DNA of 17,795 nucleotides from JAWHTC01 sp032586155 (lineage in GTDB: Bacteria > Pseudomonadota > Alphaproteobacteria > Rhodobacterales > Rhodobacteraceae), in contig NZ_JAWHTC010000010.1 in NCBI RefSeq assembly GCF_032586155.1, positions 1 to 17,795 of the forward strand. The letters are read 5' to 3'. Position numbers and translations under genes: made by a program. Below are positions 8,402 through 16,040 of the stretch, piece after piece; the first letter of the stretch is position 1, and each line of letters begins with the position of its first letter. Below the pieces are notes generated by a model that ran no database searches, had not been told where the DNA came from, and was given only the letters and a program-made list of their open reading frames with translations.

Positions 8402-8442
8402 CGGGCTGCCCGGCGACGCGGCTGGCGTGGCTGGGCAGTCCG
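8402..8442 (+). terminator. Hairpin after the envelope cluster
   Basis: CGGGCTGCCC (8402-8411) pairs with GGGCAGTCCG (8433-8442) with one G-T pair, giving a 10-bp stem that starts 8 bases after a stop codon. TTCT follows, so termination would be weak. A similarly placed hairpin occurs before the second TPR-CHAT gene at 15882-15928. The inner stems differ in sequence (CTGCCC/GGGCAG here, CTAGCC/GGCTAG there) but keep pairing, which suggests the fold is maintained. Confidence 0.5.
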
Positions 8443-8550
8443 TTCTAACGTCGAGGCGTGAGACATCGCCAACAGGCAAAAGGCAGCATCAATGACCGAC
8501 ATGGATGGCTTCAAGAGCAGACAGACGGTTTTACTGCAGGAGTTAGAACC
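8421..8550 (+). repeat. Diverged direct repeat, copy A (5' flank of TPR-CHAT genes)
   Basis: This stretch matches 15911-16040 at a constant offset of 7490 bases without gaps. Over the best part, 8445-8520 against 15935-16010, I count 61 identities in 76 positions. It covers the flank, the GGCG-N8-CGCC inverted repeat, the ATG and roughly the first 20 codons. Similarity fades after about 8550. It marks an ancestral duplication of a TPR-CHAT gene start. Confidence 0.8.
8455..8470 (+). promoter_or_regulatory. Candidate operator GGCG-N8-CGCC, copy A
   Basis: GGCG TGAGACAT CGCC lies 21 bases before the ATG at 8492. The same element, differing by one base in the spacer, lies before the second TPR-CHAT gene at 15945-15960, where the arms are longer. 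Conservation of both arms amid diverged flanks suggests a protein-binding site or a small RNA hairpin in the leader. Confidence 0.4.
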
Positions 8551-8710
8551 CTTGGAGAGGCTCCCGTTTTGCGCGAGGCAATTCCACGTGTTCTCCCCAT
8601 GCAGGGCGGGCAAAATTCGCGCACAACGTACAGCCTCTTTTCGCTTACTATTTTGGACGAACAAAAGCTTTGCTGCATGGATTAAATGTAAAAGGAACTT
8701 GACCACATGA
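8492..8710 (+). pseudogene. Remnant 5' end of a TPR-CHAT-type gene (or 72-residue leader ORF)
   Basis: The first 25 or so codons (MTDMDGFKSRQTVLLQELE) match the start of the partial TPR-CHAT-type gene at 15982 (MADMDNFKSRLTALLEELE), and the DNA upstream matches as well. After about 8550 the similarity is lost and the remaining residues are Cys, Arg and Phe rich without clear family character. The frame nevertheless stays open until TGA at 8708-8710, overlapping the ATG at 8707 of the large TPR-CHAT gene as ATGA. The likely reading is a gene start left behind when a different TPR-CHAT gene recombined in. The alternative is a short translated leader that couples to the gene after it. A weak AAGG (8480-8483) precedes the ATG. 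Confidence 0.6.
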
Positions 8711-11700
8711 TCAAATCTCCGATCACTAGATCAATAGAGTCGAGTGCACTTATACGCGAATTGCGGACACTGTCCTATAACGGCGAATGGGAGGAAATTG
8801 AGTGTCTGGCTTCGGTCGCACTGGCCAACATAAACCAAGTGAGCATCAAAGATCGAAGTACGGAAGCTATCCACAAAGCTCGATTACTAGTTTTTCTTTC
8901 ACGGGCGAAGATCGTAATGGAAAACGACGCATCTTCCACCGAATTGCTCAACCAAGCGGAAGAGATTTTGGAAAAAGCTTCCACACGCGACAGAAAATCT
9001 CTCAACTTTGAACAGGCGCAGCTTTTTATGGCGCGCGCTGCCGCATCCAAAAGGACCGGAGACTTTCCTGGAGCTTTCGAAAACTACACTATTGCAGAAA
9101 GCTATTTGACAAAAATACAGCCAGAAAGTTGCCCAGAAGTTGAACAGGAAATAGCAAGGCTCCATTACCAACAGGCAAACGCACTTATCAGAGCGAACGA
9201 ACCGCAAACTGCTTTGCTCGCTCTCACGAAAATGGATGAAGTTATTTGTAGAAACGTAAAGGGTAATGAAAGCTCAGTGTGGAACACCTGGCAAGTGCGT
9301 TGCTCCACAGAACGCGGTCGAGCGCTATCTCAACAAAATAAACACCAAGATGCGCTTGAGTCGTTAAGCAGTGCATTATCCGTGCTGGAATTGATTCCTC
9401 GAAAGGAAAGAATCTCCCTAATTGCAACTCACGCGGTAATATATATTGAACGCGGAAAAATATTGGGGAAAAAGGGTGAATTTCAGCCCTCATTGGACGC
9501 GTTTAATTGCAGCTTAGGGGTGGCAAACAAATCAAAGTCCGCAAACAAGCTGCCAATTATTCATTTGCGAGCAAGTGCACTTAAGGGCCGTGGGATAGCG
9601 CTTGCCAAAATCGGAAAGCTCAACGAATCGCTAACTTCATTTAGAAAGTCAGACAGGATAATCAGAAGCCATCCAAGCAAAAAACTGCCAGAAATGGTTG
9701 CCTATCGATTGGACATTCTTCGACTTATTGGCGCAACGCACTATAGAACAAGAAACTACAAAAAGGCGCTATCGTCAATAACCAAAGCACTTAAGTTCAT
9801 AAAGGCTTCCCCCAAACAAGACAATCCAGCTGTCACGTATAATTTGCGGGATTGCTACATGATAAGAGTGGACGCTTCTATCAAGTTAAATGAACCCAAG
9901 AAAGCGTTAAAAGATCTTCACAAGGTCAGAAAACTTATAACGAGTGACAATTTTCAAAAGAGTGATGATTTGGATTTATGGATTGTCGATGTGAACAGAA
10001 GAATTGCTGGTGTTTCGATAGCATTGAACCGACCTAATCATGCCCTAAATGCGTCAAAAAATGCGCTATCGCACATTGACGAAAATTGGCTGATGGATAG
10101 CCGGCAAAATGCATCCAAATATGCCCATATTCGATTGCTGCGTGGTGTTGCTTATCACAAAAACGAATCTTTTCGTAAATCGCTTCGAGAACTGGAAATA
10201 GCACGAGAGTACTACACGGGAGAACGGCATGCCGATGAACCTGGGGGCGAAGAGAAGTTGGAAATTTTGTGGACCACCTTGGCAAATGTGTATTTTGGAC
10301 TTGGGATGCATGACGACGCGCTGAAAGCAATTCGAGCGGTGCCAATTGATTTCAGGGATTCAAAGCAAAAATCTATGGTGCGACTTGCAGTACGTAAGGC
10401 TCGACTACTGCAAATAAAATCTCAAATCCACAAGATAAATGAAGATTATGTCACCGCCAATAGCGCAATTGAGGAAGCGCATTCAGCTCTACTTGAAGTG
10501 GCGGATCAAAAATGTGATGAGATAAACGAATTACTTTTGAAAAATTTATCGATAAAGGCCGCAATTTCTTTGGATGAAGGCGACTTGTTGAATTTCCAAA
10601 ATATTTACAGGACCTCAATTCCCCTACTTCCAAGAATCAAACACAAACGTGACGTTTGGCTGTCGGCACGTGTGCAATTTTCCATACATCGCGTGCGTTC
10701 ATTCACATTGCGCGATCAGTTCTCTCTCGCTCTTGAAGAGTGCAATGAATTACTGTCCATTTTGAAGAATGATAGTACGTTATCGGGAAGTTCAAAAAAA
10801 TTTGTCGCGTCACTCGAAATTAAAAGATCGCAAATTTTTTTGCGTATGGGTCAATGTGAAAAAGCAGTTTCGGCATGCAATGCCTCTTTGAATGCTCTTA
10901 AGGCGTTTAGTTGCGGTGAAAACGCGGAAGTCGATCGCCTGAGGGCTATTTGCAGAAGGTGGAAGTCAATTGCACTAAAGGGAAATGGTGAATATTCAGA
11001 ATCGGTTCAAACAATCAATGAAGCTCTTTGCGATCTGAATAATGCGAATGTTCGAGCAATCCGTTGGCTTGATTGGACAAGAGCTTATCTTCTCGCTGAA
11101 CGCGCGAATATTCTACAGATTTTGGATGGTGTTGCGCATCGCGAGGAGATTTTTGATGACTTAAAGTCCGCTGAGAAGTTGTTGGACAGCGGTTATGTAG
11201 GATTTAGTCTAGACAGTCAGTTTTTGCGCTTCCTTGTTTACGCTTTGCTTTCCAACCATTTTGATACAATGAGCAATATGGAGGTTTGGACAAGATTTGC
11301 CAGTCAAAAAATGACTGAAGTCTTGGAGCTATCAGTACCTGAAATCTCTAAGAGTTCGACCTGGCTCTCGATGCGTAAATTTTTCGTTGGTTTTCACACG
11401 AATTGGTTTCGGTACTGCTTTAGTGCGAGGAAATTGAGTATGGTCCCTGAAGCTCTCATCGCAATTCAAGGGCGTGAAATTGTTGCAGAAGCTCTGGATC
11501 AGTTGTCCCTGAATAAGGGAGATTTGCGCGATACCGAGCTTGGGGCCTTCCAAAAAGCGAGGAATAATCTGCGCGAAATGCTTTCTCAAAATCAGGGTTT
11601 CGATTTTGACACAAATATTTCAACTGCCGAGCTTGAATCGAAGAAAGCCACGTACTTAAAAAAGCATGGTGAATTGCGGAAGCTTCGCGAAGCGGCGCGC

Positions 11701-13263
11701 CGACATCCAGGGTTTGAGATTTTGAGTTTTTCGAATCAATCGATTCGCGTTGCCGATTTACAAAGTAGCTTGGGGAGTGACGAGGCATTGCTAGTGCTGA
11801 TAAATCAGCACAATCAAAAAGGTCATCATGTTGGCGCTCACGCGCTTGTTTTCAAGCCAAATACAGCCATATATCTTTCTGCAGATGGTCTACTCAAATC
11901 GGCTTCAGCTATTCAATCACTGTGTGCTGAGCTTCTTTCGAGGAGCTCTAGCGGGCGTGGATACCGCGTCAACGGGTTCGATTATGGTCGGAACAATCTT
12001 GAGGGAGACGGCACTCGAAATGTGTCTAGAAACAGTTCTTCGACAATAAGCGCATACAAGCGTACAAAATACGCGATGGAAATGTATGGGCTCAATGTCG
12101 GCGAGCCTGCATTTCCAGACCCAGAAGCAGAAACCCCCTATTTAAGTCAGTTTTGGCCGACGCTTGAAGAGCTTCAGAAGGAGGTTCTCTGGTCCAGGCT
12201 GGCACCGCATCTGAAAGGGGTGCGCCGGGTGATTGGTATTACCCATGGCTCGCTGCATCTCGTGGGCCTGACAGCGGGAGCCCCTGAGGATCTGGAGATC
12301 GTGCAATACCCGGGCCTGGTGTTCTTCGCCCTGAAGCGTGGGCTTTTTGACAAACAGAGTGTTTCAGCATCACTTGCGGTCACGAAGCAGGGAACTCCCC
12401 GTCGCATCGGCGTTCTGAGCCATGATGATGGGAACATCCCTCTTGCCGCGGCCGAGGGGGATGCGGTCAGCGCTATGTGGCAGGCAGCAGGTGGGGCCGA
12501 GGTGACCTTCCCGGCGCTCTGGCCGGCGGGACCGACACTCGACTACCTGCATGTGGCCAGCCATGGCGACACGCCTGACACCGGCCCGGTGATCCTGCTG
12601 GGTCCCGGCAGGACGATCGACGAGGCAACCGTGTCCGAGGGGCCGGTTGCCGACGTGGTCTTTCTCAATATCTGCCTGGGAGGGCATAGTGCGGATCGCC
12701 CCCTGGACGGATCACCCTCGGGGCTTGTCTCCGGGTTTTTGCGGCGCGGCACCCAGGTTGTGATTGCAGCACTGCCGCCGGTGCCGGACTTCTGGGCCTA
12801 TGTGTTGAGCCTGATCGTGACCGATGAGTTGATCGCAGGGGAACCCCGGGCTGAGGCAGCGTTGGCGCGGGCCAAGGCGCGCCTGGCAAACGGGGATTGG
12901 CCGGAGGGCACCGAAGCCCGGCTGCGGGACGGGTTCGAGGCCCGGGTGCTGCCGCAGATCCGCAACCATGTGAAAGACAGCATGACCTTCATGGAGAATG
13001 ACCTGGAGCACTGCATGACCAGCCTGCGCCGGATCTCCCCCTGGTGGTTGGAAGAGGCCACGCTGGACGAGCTGGAAGACGTGCTAGACACCACCCCGGT
13101 GGATCAGCGCATGGCCACGGCCAGGGATATCCTGACCCGCAACGCCACCCGCCTGCTGGACCATGCCATCGCCACGCGCGCACCGCCCCCCCTCGAACTC
13201 GGACTGCTCAAACACGGCATGATCGCATTCGGAGAAACCGCCAAGACTAACACGCTGCACTAA
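8707..13263 (+). CDS. TPR-CHAT protein (caspase-like protease), copy 1
   Basis: This is a 1518-residue cytoplasmic protein. Residues about 15-860 form a long array of some sixteen TPR-like helical pairs (for example GKILGKKGEFQPSLDAFN, GIALAKIGKLNESLTSFR and GATHYRTRNYKKALSSIT). A linker domain follows (about 860-1010) that is shared with the second gene. The CHAT protease spans about 1010-1410: ITHGSLHLVGL marks its first half, and the dyad is His1286 in LHVASHGD and Cys1323 in FLNICLGGHS, both intact. A helical tail of about 100 residues ends the protein. CHAT domains are clan CD cysteine peptidases; TPR-CHAT is the protease of the Craspase complex and of several suspected abortive-infection systems. 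AAGGAA at 8692-8697 supports the ATG at 8707. Up to about 12170 the gene is AT-rich (25 of 60 G+C in 9721-9780); beyond it is GC-rich (43 of 60 in 12601-12660), so the sensor half was probably acquired separately. Confidence 0.92.
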   Translation: MIKSPITRSIESSALIRELRTLSYNGEWEEIECLASVALANINQVSIKDRSTEAIHKARLLVFLSRAKIVMENDASSTELLNQAEEILEKASTRDRKSLNFEQAQLFMARAAASKRTGDFPGAFENYTIAESYLTKIQPESCPEVEQEIARLHYQQANALIRANEPQTALLALTKMDEVICRNVKGNESSVWNTWQVRCSTERGRALSQQNKHQDALESLSSALSVLELIPRKERISLIATHAVIYIERGKILGKKGEFQPSLDAFNCSLGVANKSKSANKLPIIHLRASALKGRGIALAKIGKLNESLTSFRKSDRIIRSHPSKKLPEMVAYRLDILRLIGATHYRTRNYKKALSSITKALKFIKASPKQDNPAVTYNLRDCYMIRVDASIKLNEPKKALKDLHKVRKLITSDNFQKSDDLDLWIVDVNRRIAGVSIALNRPNHALNASKNALSHIDENWLMDSRQNASKYAHIRLLRGVAYHKNESFRKSLRELEIAREYYTGERHADEPGGEEKLEILWTTLANVYFGLGMHDDALKAIRAVPIDFRDSKQKSMVRLAVRKARLLQIKSQIHKINEDYVTANSAIEEAHSALLEVADQKCDEINELLLKNLSIKAAISLDEGDLLNFQNIYRTSIPLLPRIKHKRDVWLSARVQFSIHRVRSFTLRDQFSLALEECNELLSILKNDSTLSGSSKKFVASLEIKRSQIFLRMGQCEKAVSACNASLNALKAFSCGENAEVDRLRAICRRWKSIALKGNGEYSESVQTINEALCDLNNANVRAIRWLDWTRAYLLAERANILQILDGVAHREEIFDDLKSAEKLLDSGYVGFSLDSQFLRFLVYALLSNHFDTMSNMEVWTRFASQKMTEVLELSVPEISKSSTWLSMRKFFVGFHTNWFRYCFSARKLSMVPEALIAIQGREIVAEALDQLSLNKGDLRDTELGAFQKARNNLREMLSQNQGFDFDTNISTAELESKKATYLKKHGELRKLREAARRHPGFEILSFSNQSIRVADLQSSLGSDEALLVLINQHNQKGHHVGAHALVFKPNTAIYLSADGLLKSASAIQSLCAELLSRSSSGRGYRVNGFDYGRNNLEGDGTRNVSRNSSSTISAYKRTKYAMEMYGLNVGEPAFPDPEAETPYLSQFWPTLEELQKEVLWSRLAPHLKGVRRVIGITHGSLHLVGLTAGAPEDLEIVQYPGLVFFALKRGLFDKQSVSASLAVTKQGTPRRIGVLSHDDGNIPLAAAEGDAVSAMWQAAGGAEVTFPALWPAGPTLDYLHVASHGDTPDTGPVILLGPGRTIDEATVSEGPVADVVFLNICLGGHSADRPLDGSPSGLVSGFLRRGTQVVIAALPPVPDFWAYVLSLIVTDELIAGEPRAEAALARAKARLANGDWPEGTEARLRDGFEARVLPQIRNHVKDSMTFMENDLEHCMTSLRRISPWWLEEATLDELEDVLDTTPVDQRMATARDILTRNATRLLDHAIATRAPPPLELGLLKHGMIAFGETAKTNTLH

Positions 13264-13678
13264 GCTAGGGGCGCGGCGCCCCGCTGCAACCGGGGCACCA
13301 CATCATCGGGAGCTTCTGCCCGGCCACCGGACATCCCTTGCACAGATCCCGTTTGCGGGCTGCGACCGAGGGTGGACTGAAGGAGCCGAGTGGCAACCTC
13401 ACACGCCATGCGTGCCCCCCATGGCCCAATGCGGCACTGCGGCAGAGTACGTGGGTCGCTGGAAGTCAGCCGGCACCATATCCCCACTGCAAAAAAATTC
13501 GAAAACCTCCGGGAACTATCCGCAGGGGACCGGACGTCTCTTCCGAGTGCCGCGTGGGAAGTGCTCTCGTTACCGCCCACAGAGCAAAACACAGCGATAC
13601 CAAGAAACCGGCCGGGGTACAGCCAGTCCAATCAATGCCAGAAAACTCGACCACATCATTCAGCCGATGGAGGCTCTT
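13264..13678 (+). other. Intergenic region between TPR-CHAT copy 1 and the ATPase gene
   Basis: These 415 bases hold no gene I can support. A GC palindrome at 13268-13282 (GGGGCG, loop CGG, CGCCCC) lies 4 bases after the stop but lacks a T-run, so it is at best a weak terminator. The rest is GC-rich and stays open by chance in several frames on both strands, with unconvincing amino acid composition. It does not contain the GGCG-N8-CGCC element seen before the TPR-CHAT genes. It may hold a separate promoter for the ATPase gene, which I cannot locate, or a decayed gene. Confidence 0.4.
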
Positions 13679-15871
13679 ATGCCCAAAGATCACGTTTCCC
13701 CGCCTCTCACATGCGAAGCTGTCCATTCGAATATGCGCACTGGAAAAGAGCAAGCTTCGATCGCTTTCGAGCTTGTTCAGAGTGACAGCGAGACCCATGC
13801 TCGACGACCGGCCCTTTCAGCGCTGACCTCCTTCGTGTCAGCTCTTTCTTCGGGCAGTTCGCTACGCCTCAGGTTCCACTGGGGAACCCGCGAAGGAAAC
13901 TCGTTTCGGGTGACGGCCATGCTCGCAGGCAGCACCCTTGATGAGTTTGACCGTCATGCGGTTGAGCTGGGGTCGGCCATCCATGCCAGCTTCCCTGGGT
14001 ATTCAGCCATCGCGGTGGAAGAAACCGAGACAGCTAATGAATGCAGCTTGAAAAACCAATCTCGACTGTATCCGCCAGCAATGACACCGACGGAATACCT
14101 GGCTGAAGCACTCCGGCAAAATACGAAGGTATTTTCGGAGCCTCGTGCTGTCAGCGAGTTTGCTCCGAGGAGGTTGGTGCTTCCCCATCCCATGTGCTCC
14201 TGGGTGCGGATCGATCACCTTGCAAATCAGCTGGCAACTGTTGGCAAGCCGTTTGTCCTTGAAGTCGTCCTCTCATCGATCGCCCTGACGGCTGCAGATC
14301 TGCGAACGCTGAGCATTCTGAATGGCAGTCTAAGTGCACGGATGTCTGAAGATTTTCTGCACTATCCGGACCTTCAGCAGTTACATCGGTGCTCCACCTG
14401 GCTGAATGCGTGGCAGATTCAAAAAAGCGGTGTGTCTGCGGAAGTCTATTTGAGCGGGGAATCTGACTTCGCGCCTTGGCAGCTATCCACGCTCAGCGAA
14501 GAAACGTTCGGAAATTCTGGCACCACTGATGCGGCCAAATTCGACCCCGAGATGAATCTATCGATTGCTGTTCCGCGAGGAACACGCTCATGCCTTGTGT
14601 TTCCTCAGAAAACGTCTCTTTTGAAGCTGGAATCCTACGCCGCTGCGCGCCGGTTTTCTGCTGCGCAACTCGAAGGTACGAAGATCGGAACGACACGTGC
14701 AAACCTTTCCGTGTCTCTGGCGGACAAGAGCAGAGGTCAGCATGTCTACCTCTGCGGTGGCACCGGCACCGGTAAATCAAGCGCCCTGGAAAACATGATC
14801 TTGCAGGACATCCGAAATGGATACGGTGTCGGCCTGATTGACCCGCACGGTGACTCGGCGACCCGCATTTTTAGTCGTTTGAGTGCCCAAGATCTCGACC
14901 GTACAACCTTCGCCAACCTGGCAGATCCCAATCATGGCTTCAGTCTAAACATACTTGAGAATGAAGGGTTGCCCGAGGCGGCACATAGCAATTTCGTTTG
15001 CAATCAATTGATCTCAACATTCAAACGTGTCCTTTACCGGGATGTGCATGAGGCGTTTGGGCCAATGTTCGAAACTTACTATAAGTTCAGTCTCACTTTG
15101 CTGATGAGATCAGGAAGAGAGCAGGTAAATCTGGCCGACCTCGATCGTGTGTTTTCTGACAGGAAGTGGCGTCAGGAACTTATAGCAAACTGCACAGACG
15201 AACACACAGTGCGGTTTTGGAAAGGCATTGCCGAGCGCGTTACCCATTCAGACATCTCGCTGGACAACATCGCGCCGTATATCCTGTCGAAGCAGACAAG
15301 TATGACCGCCAACCCGGTTCTGAGGCCGATCCTTTGCGCCCCCACCTCGTCGATCCGGTTTTTTGACGCCATGCAAAACGGAAAGGTGTTCCTTGCCAAC
15401 CTGGCAAAGGGAACACTTGGCGATATGGACAGTTCTCTGGTCGGTTCCTTGCTCTTGACGAAAATATTTGCGGCCGCACTTCGGCGTGCGGCCTTGCCTC
15501 CTTCTGAACGACGCCCGTTCAGACTGTATCTCGATGAAGTGCAGGCTTACTCCAGCGAACTGGTGAGCAGCATGCTGTCGGAAGGTCGGAAGTTCGGTTT
15601 GGAACTCACCCTGGCCAACCAATCCATCAGCCAGGTTGACGGCCGAAACCACAAAGATGATATCGCTCACGCCATCCTGGCGAATTCGGGAACTGTCATC
15701 TCCTTCCGGCAGGGGCCTGTGGACGCCGCCCTGATGAGCCGTTGGATGGGAACAGATGTTAGTGCGCGCGAATTGGCGGAGTTGCCGAACTATGAGGCGG
15801 TCGGACGAATGGCTGCGCCCGATGGGGCGCCAGTGGTCAGGCGGTTTCAAACGCTATGCCCGAGTGCGTAG
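13679..15871 (+). CDS. VirD4/HerA-like DNA-translocase ATPase
   Basis: This 730-residue P-loop ATPase belongs to the group annotated as type IV secretion system DNA-binding or TraG/TraM-recognition proteins. The N-terminal third is poorly conserved. The ATPase core starts near residue 335: Walker A GGTGTGKS at 360-367, the family's characteristic GVGLIDPHGDSA strand shortly after, Walker B LYLDEVQ with Asp619-Glu620, and the ANQSISQ segment with Gln648. The family's usual NSGTVISFRQG and LPNYEAVGRM blocks follow at the C-terminus. No transmembrane segment is seen, unlike classical VirD4, so it is likely soluble and hexameric. GGAGG at 13669-13673 with a 5-base spacer fixes the start at 13679; an open frame upstream lacks such a signal. 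No relaxase or mating-pair genes are nearby, so a role with the flanking proteases is more likely than conjugation. The gene could also be an independent passenger. Confidence 0.88.
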   Translation: MPKDHVSPPLTCEAVHSNMRTGKEQASIAFELVQSDSETHARRPALSALTSFVSALSSGSSLRLRFHWGTREGNSFRVTAMLAGSTLDEFDRHAVELGSAIHASFPGYSAIAVEETETANECSLKNQSRLYPPAMTPTEYLAEALRQNTKVFSEPRAVSEFAPRRLVLPHPMCSWVRIDHLANQLATVGKPFVLEVVLSSIALTAADLRTLSILNGSLSARMSEDFLHYPDLQQLHRCSTWLNAWQIQKSGVSAEVYLSGESDFAPWQLSTLSEETFGNSGTTDAAKFDPEMNLSIAVPRGTRSCLVFPQKTSLLKLESYAAARRFSAAQLEGTKIGTTRANLSVSLADKSRGQHVYLCGGTGTGKSSALENMILQDIRNGYGVGLIDPHGDSATRIFSRLSAQDLDRTTFANLADPNHGFSLNILENEGLPEAAHSNFVCNQLISTFKRVLYRDVHEAFGPMFETYYKFSLTLLMRSGREQVNLADLDRVFSDRKWRQELIANCTDEHTVRFWKGIAERVTHSDISLDNIAPYILSKQTSMTANPVLRPILCAPTSSIRFFDAMQNGKVFLANLAKGTLGDMDSSLVGSLLLTKIFAAALRRAALPPSERRPFRLYLDEVQAYSSELVSSMLSEGRKFGLELTLANQSISQVDGRNHKDDIAHAILANSGTVISFRQGPVDAALMSRWMGTDVSARELAELPNYEAVGRMAAPDGAPVVRRFQTLCPSA

Positions 15872-15881
15872 TCAAGAAAAC

Positions 15882-15928
15882 CTAGCCTTCCGCGTAACCG
15901 CCTGCTCACGGCTGGTGTGGTGGGCTAG
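15882..15928 (+). terminator. Hairpin after the ATPase gene
   Basis: CTAGCC (15882-15887) pairs with GGCTAG (15923-15928); outer AA/TT pairs extend it past a bulged C. The loop is long (35 bases) and may fold further. It starts 10 bases after the ATPase stop and corresponds in position to the hairpin at 8402-8442. No T-run follows, so a leader or attenuator role is as likely as termination. Confidence 0.4.
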
Positions 15929-16040
15929 TTCACCCTAACGTATCGGCGTGAGAGATCGCCGATAAGAATAGGACAGCATCAATGGCCGATATGGATAACT
16001 TCAAGAGCAGGTTAACTGCTCTTCTGGAGGAATTGGAAGA
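15911..16040 (+). repeat. Diverged direct repeat, copy B (5' flank of TPR-CHAT copy 2)
   Basis: This is the counterpart of 8421-8550 at a constant offset of 7490 bases. Here the repeat leads into an intact long reading frame, so this copy represents the functional arrangement: hairpin, inverted repeat, ribosome binding site and gene start. Confidence 0.8.
15941..15964 (+). promoter_or_regulatory. Candidate operator TATCGGCG-N8-CGCCGATA, copy B
   Basis: This is a perfect 8-bp inverted repeat with an 8-base centre (TGAGAGAT), ending 17 bases before the ATG at 15982. Its inner part is shared with 8455-8470. It could be a repressor operator overlapping the transcript start, or an RNA hairpin that hides the AGGA ribosome binding site at 15970-15973. 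Confidence 0.5.

Noticed and set aside
13260..13631. 123-codon minus-strand open frame in the 415-bp gap
   Set aside because: No ribosome binding site, odd composition, and it overlaps the end of the TPR-CHAT gene; explained by GC-rich chance openness.
13643..13660. Short match between AACTCGACCACAT before the ATPase and AACTTGACCACAT before TPR-CHAT copy 1
   Set aside because: Only about 13 bases with one mismatch and no flanking similarity; could be chance.
13412..13678. N-terminal extension of the ATPase gene by 89 codons
   Set aside because: The added residues are low-quality, Ser/Gly/Arg rich, with no ribosome binding site at 13412, while 13679 has GGAGG at good spacing.
5712..15871. 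Conjugation or type IV secretion operon
   Set aside because: Only the ATPase resembles such a system; there is no relaxase, VirB4, VirB9/10 or recognisable pilin, and the ATPase lacks membrane helices.
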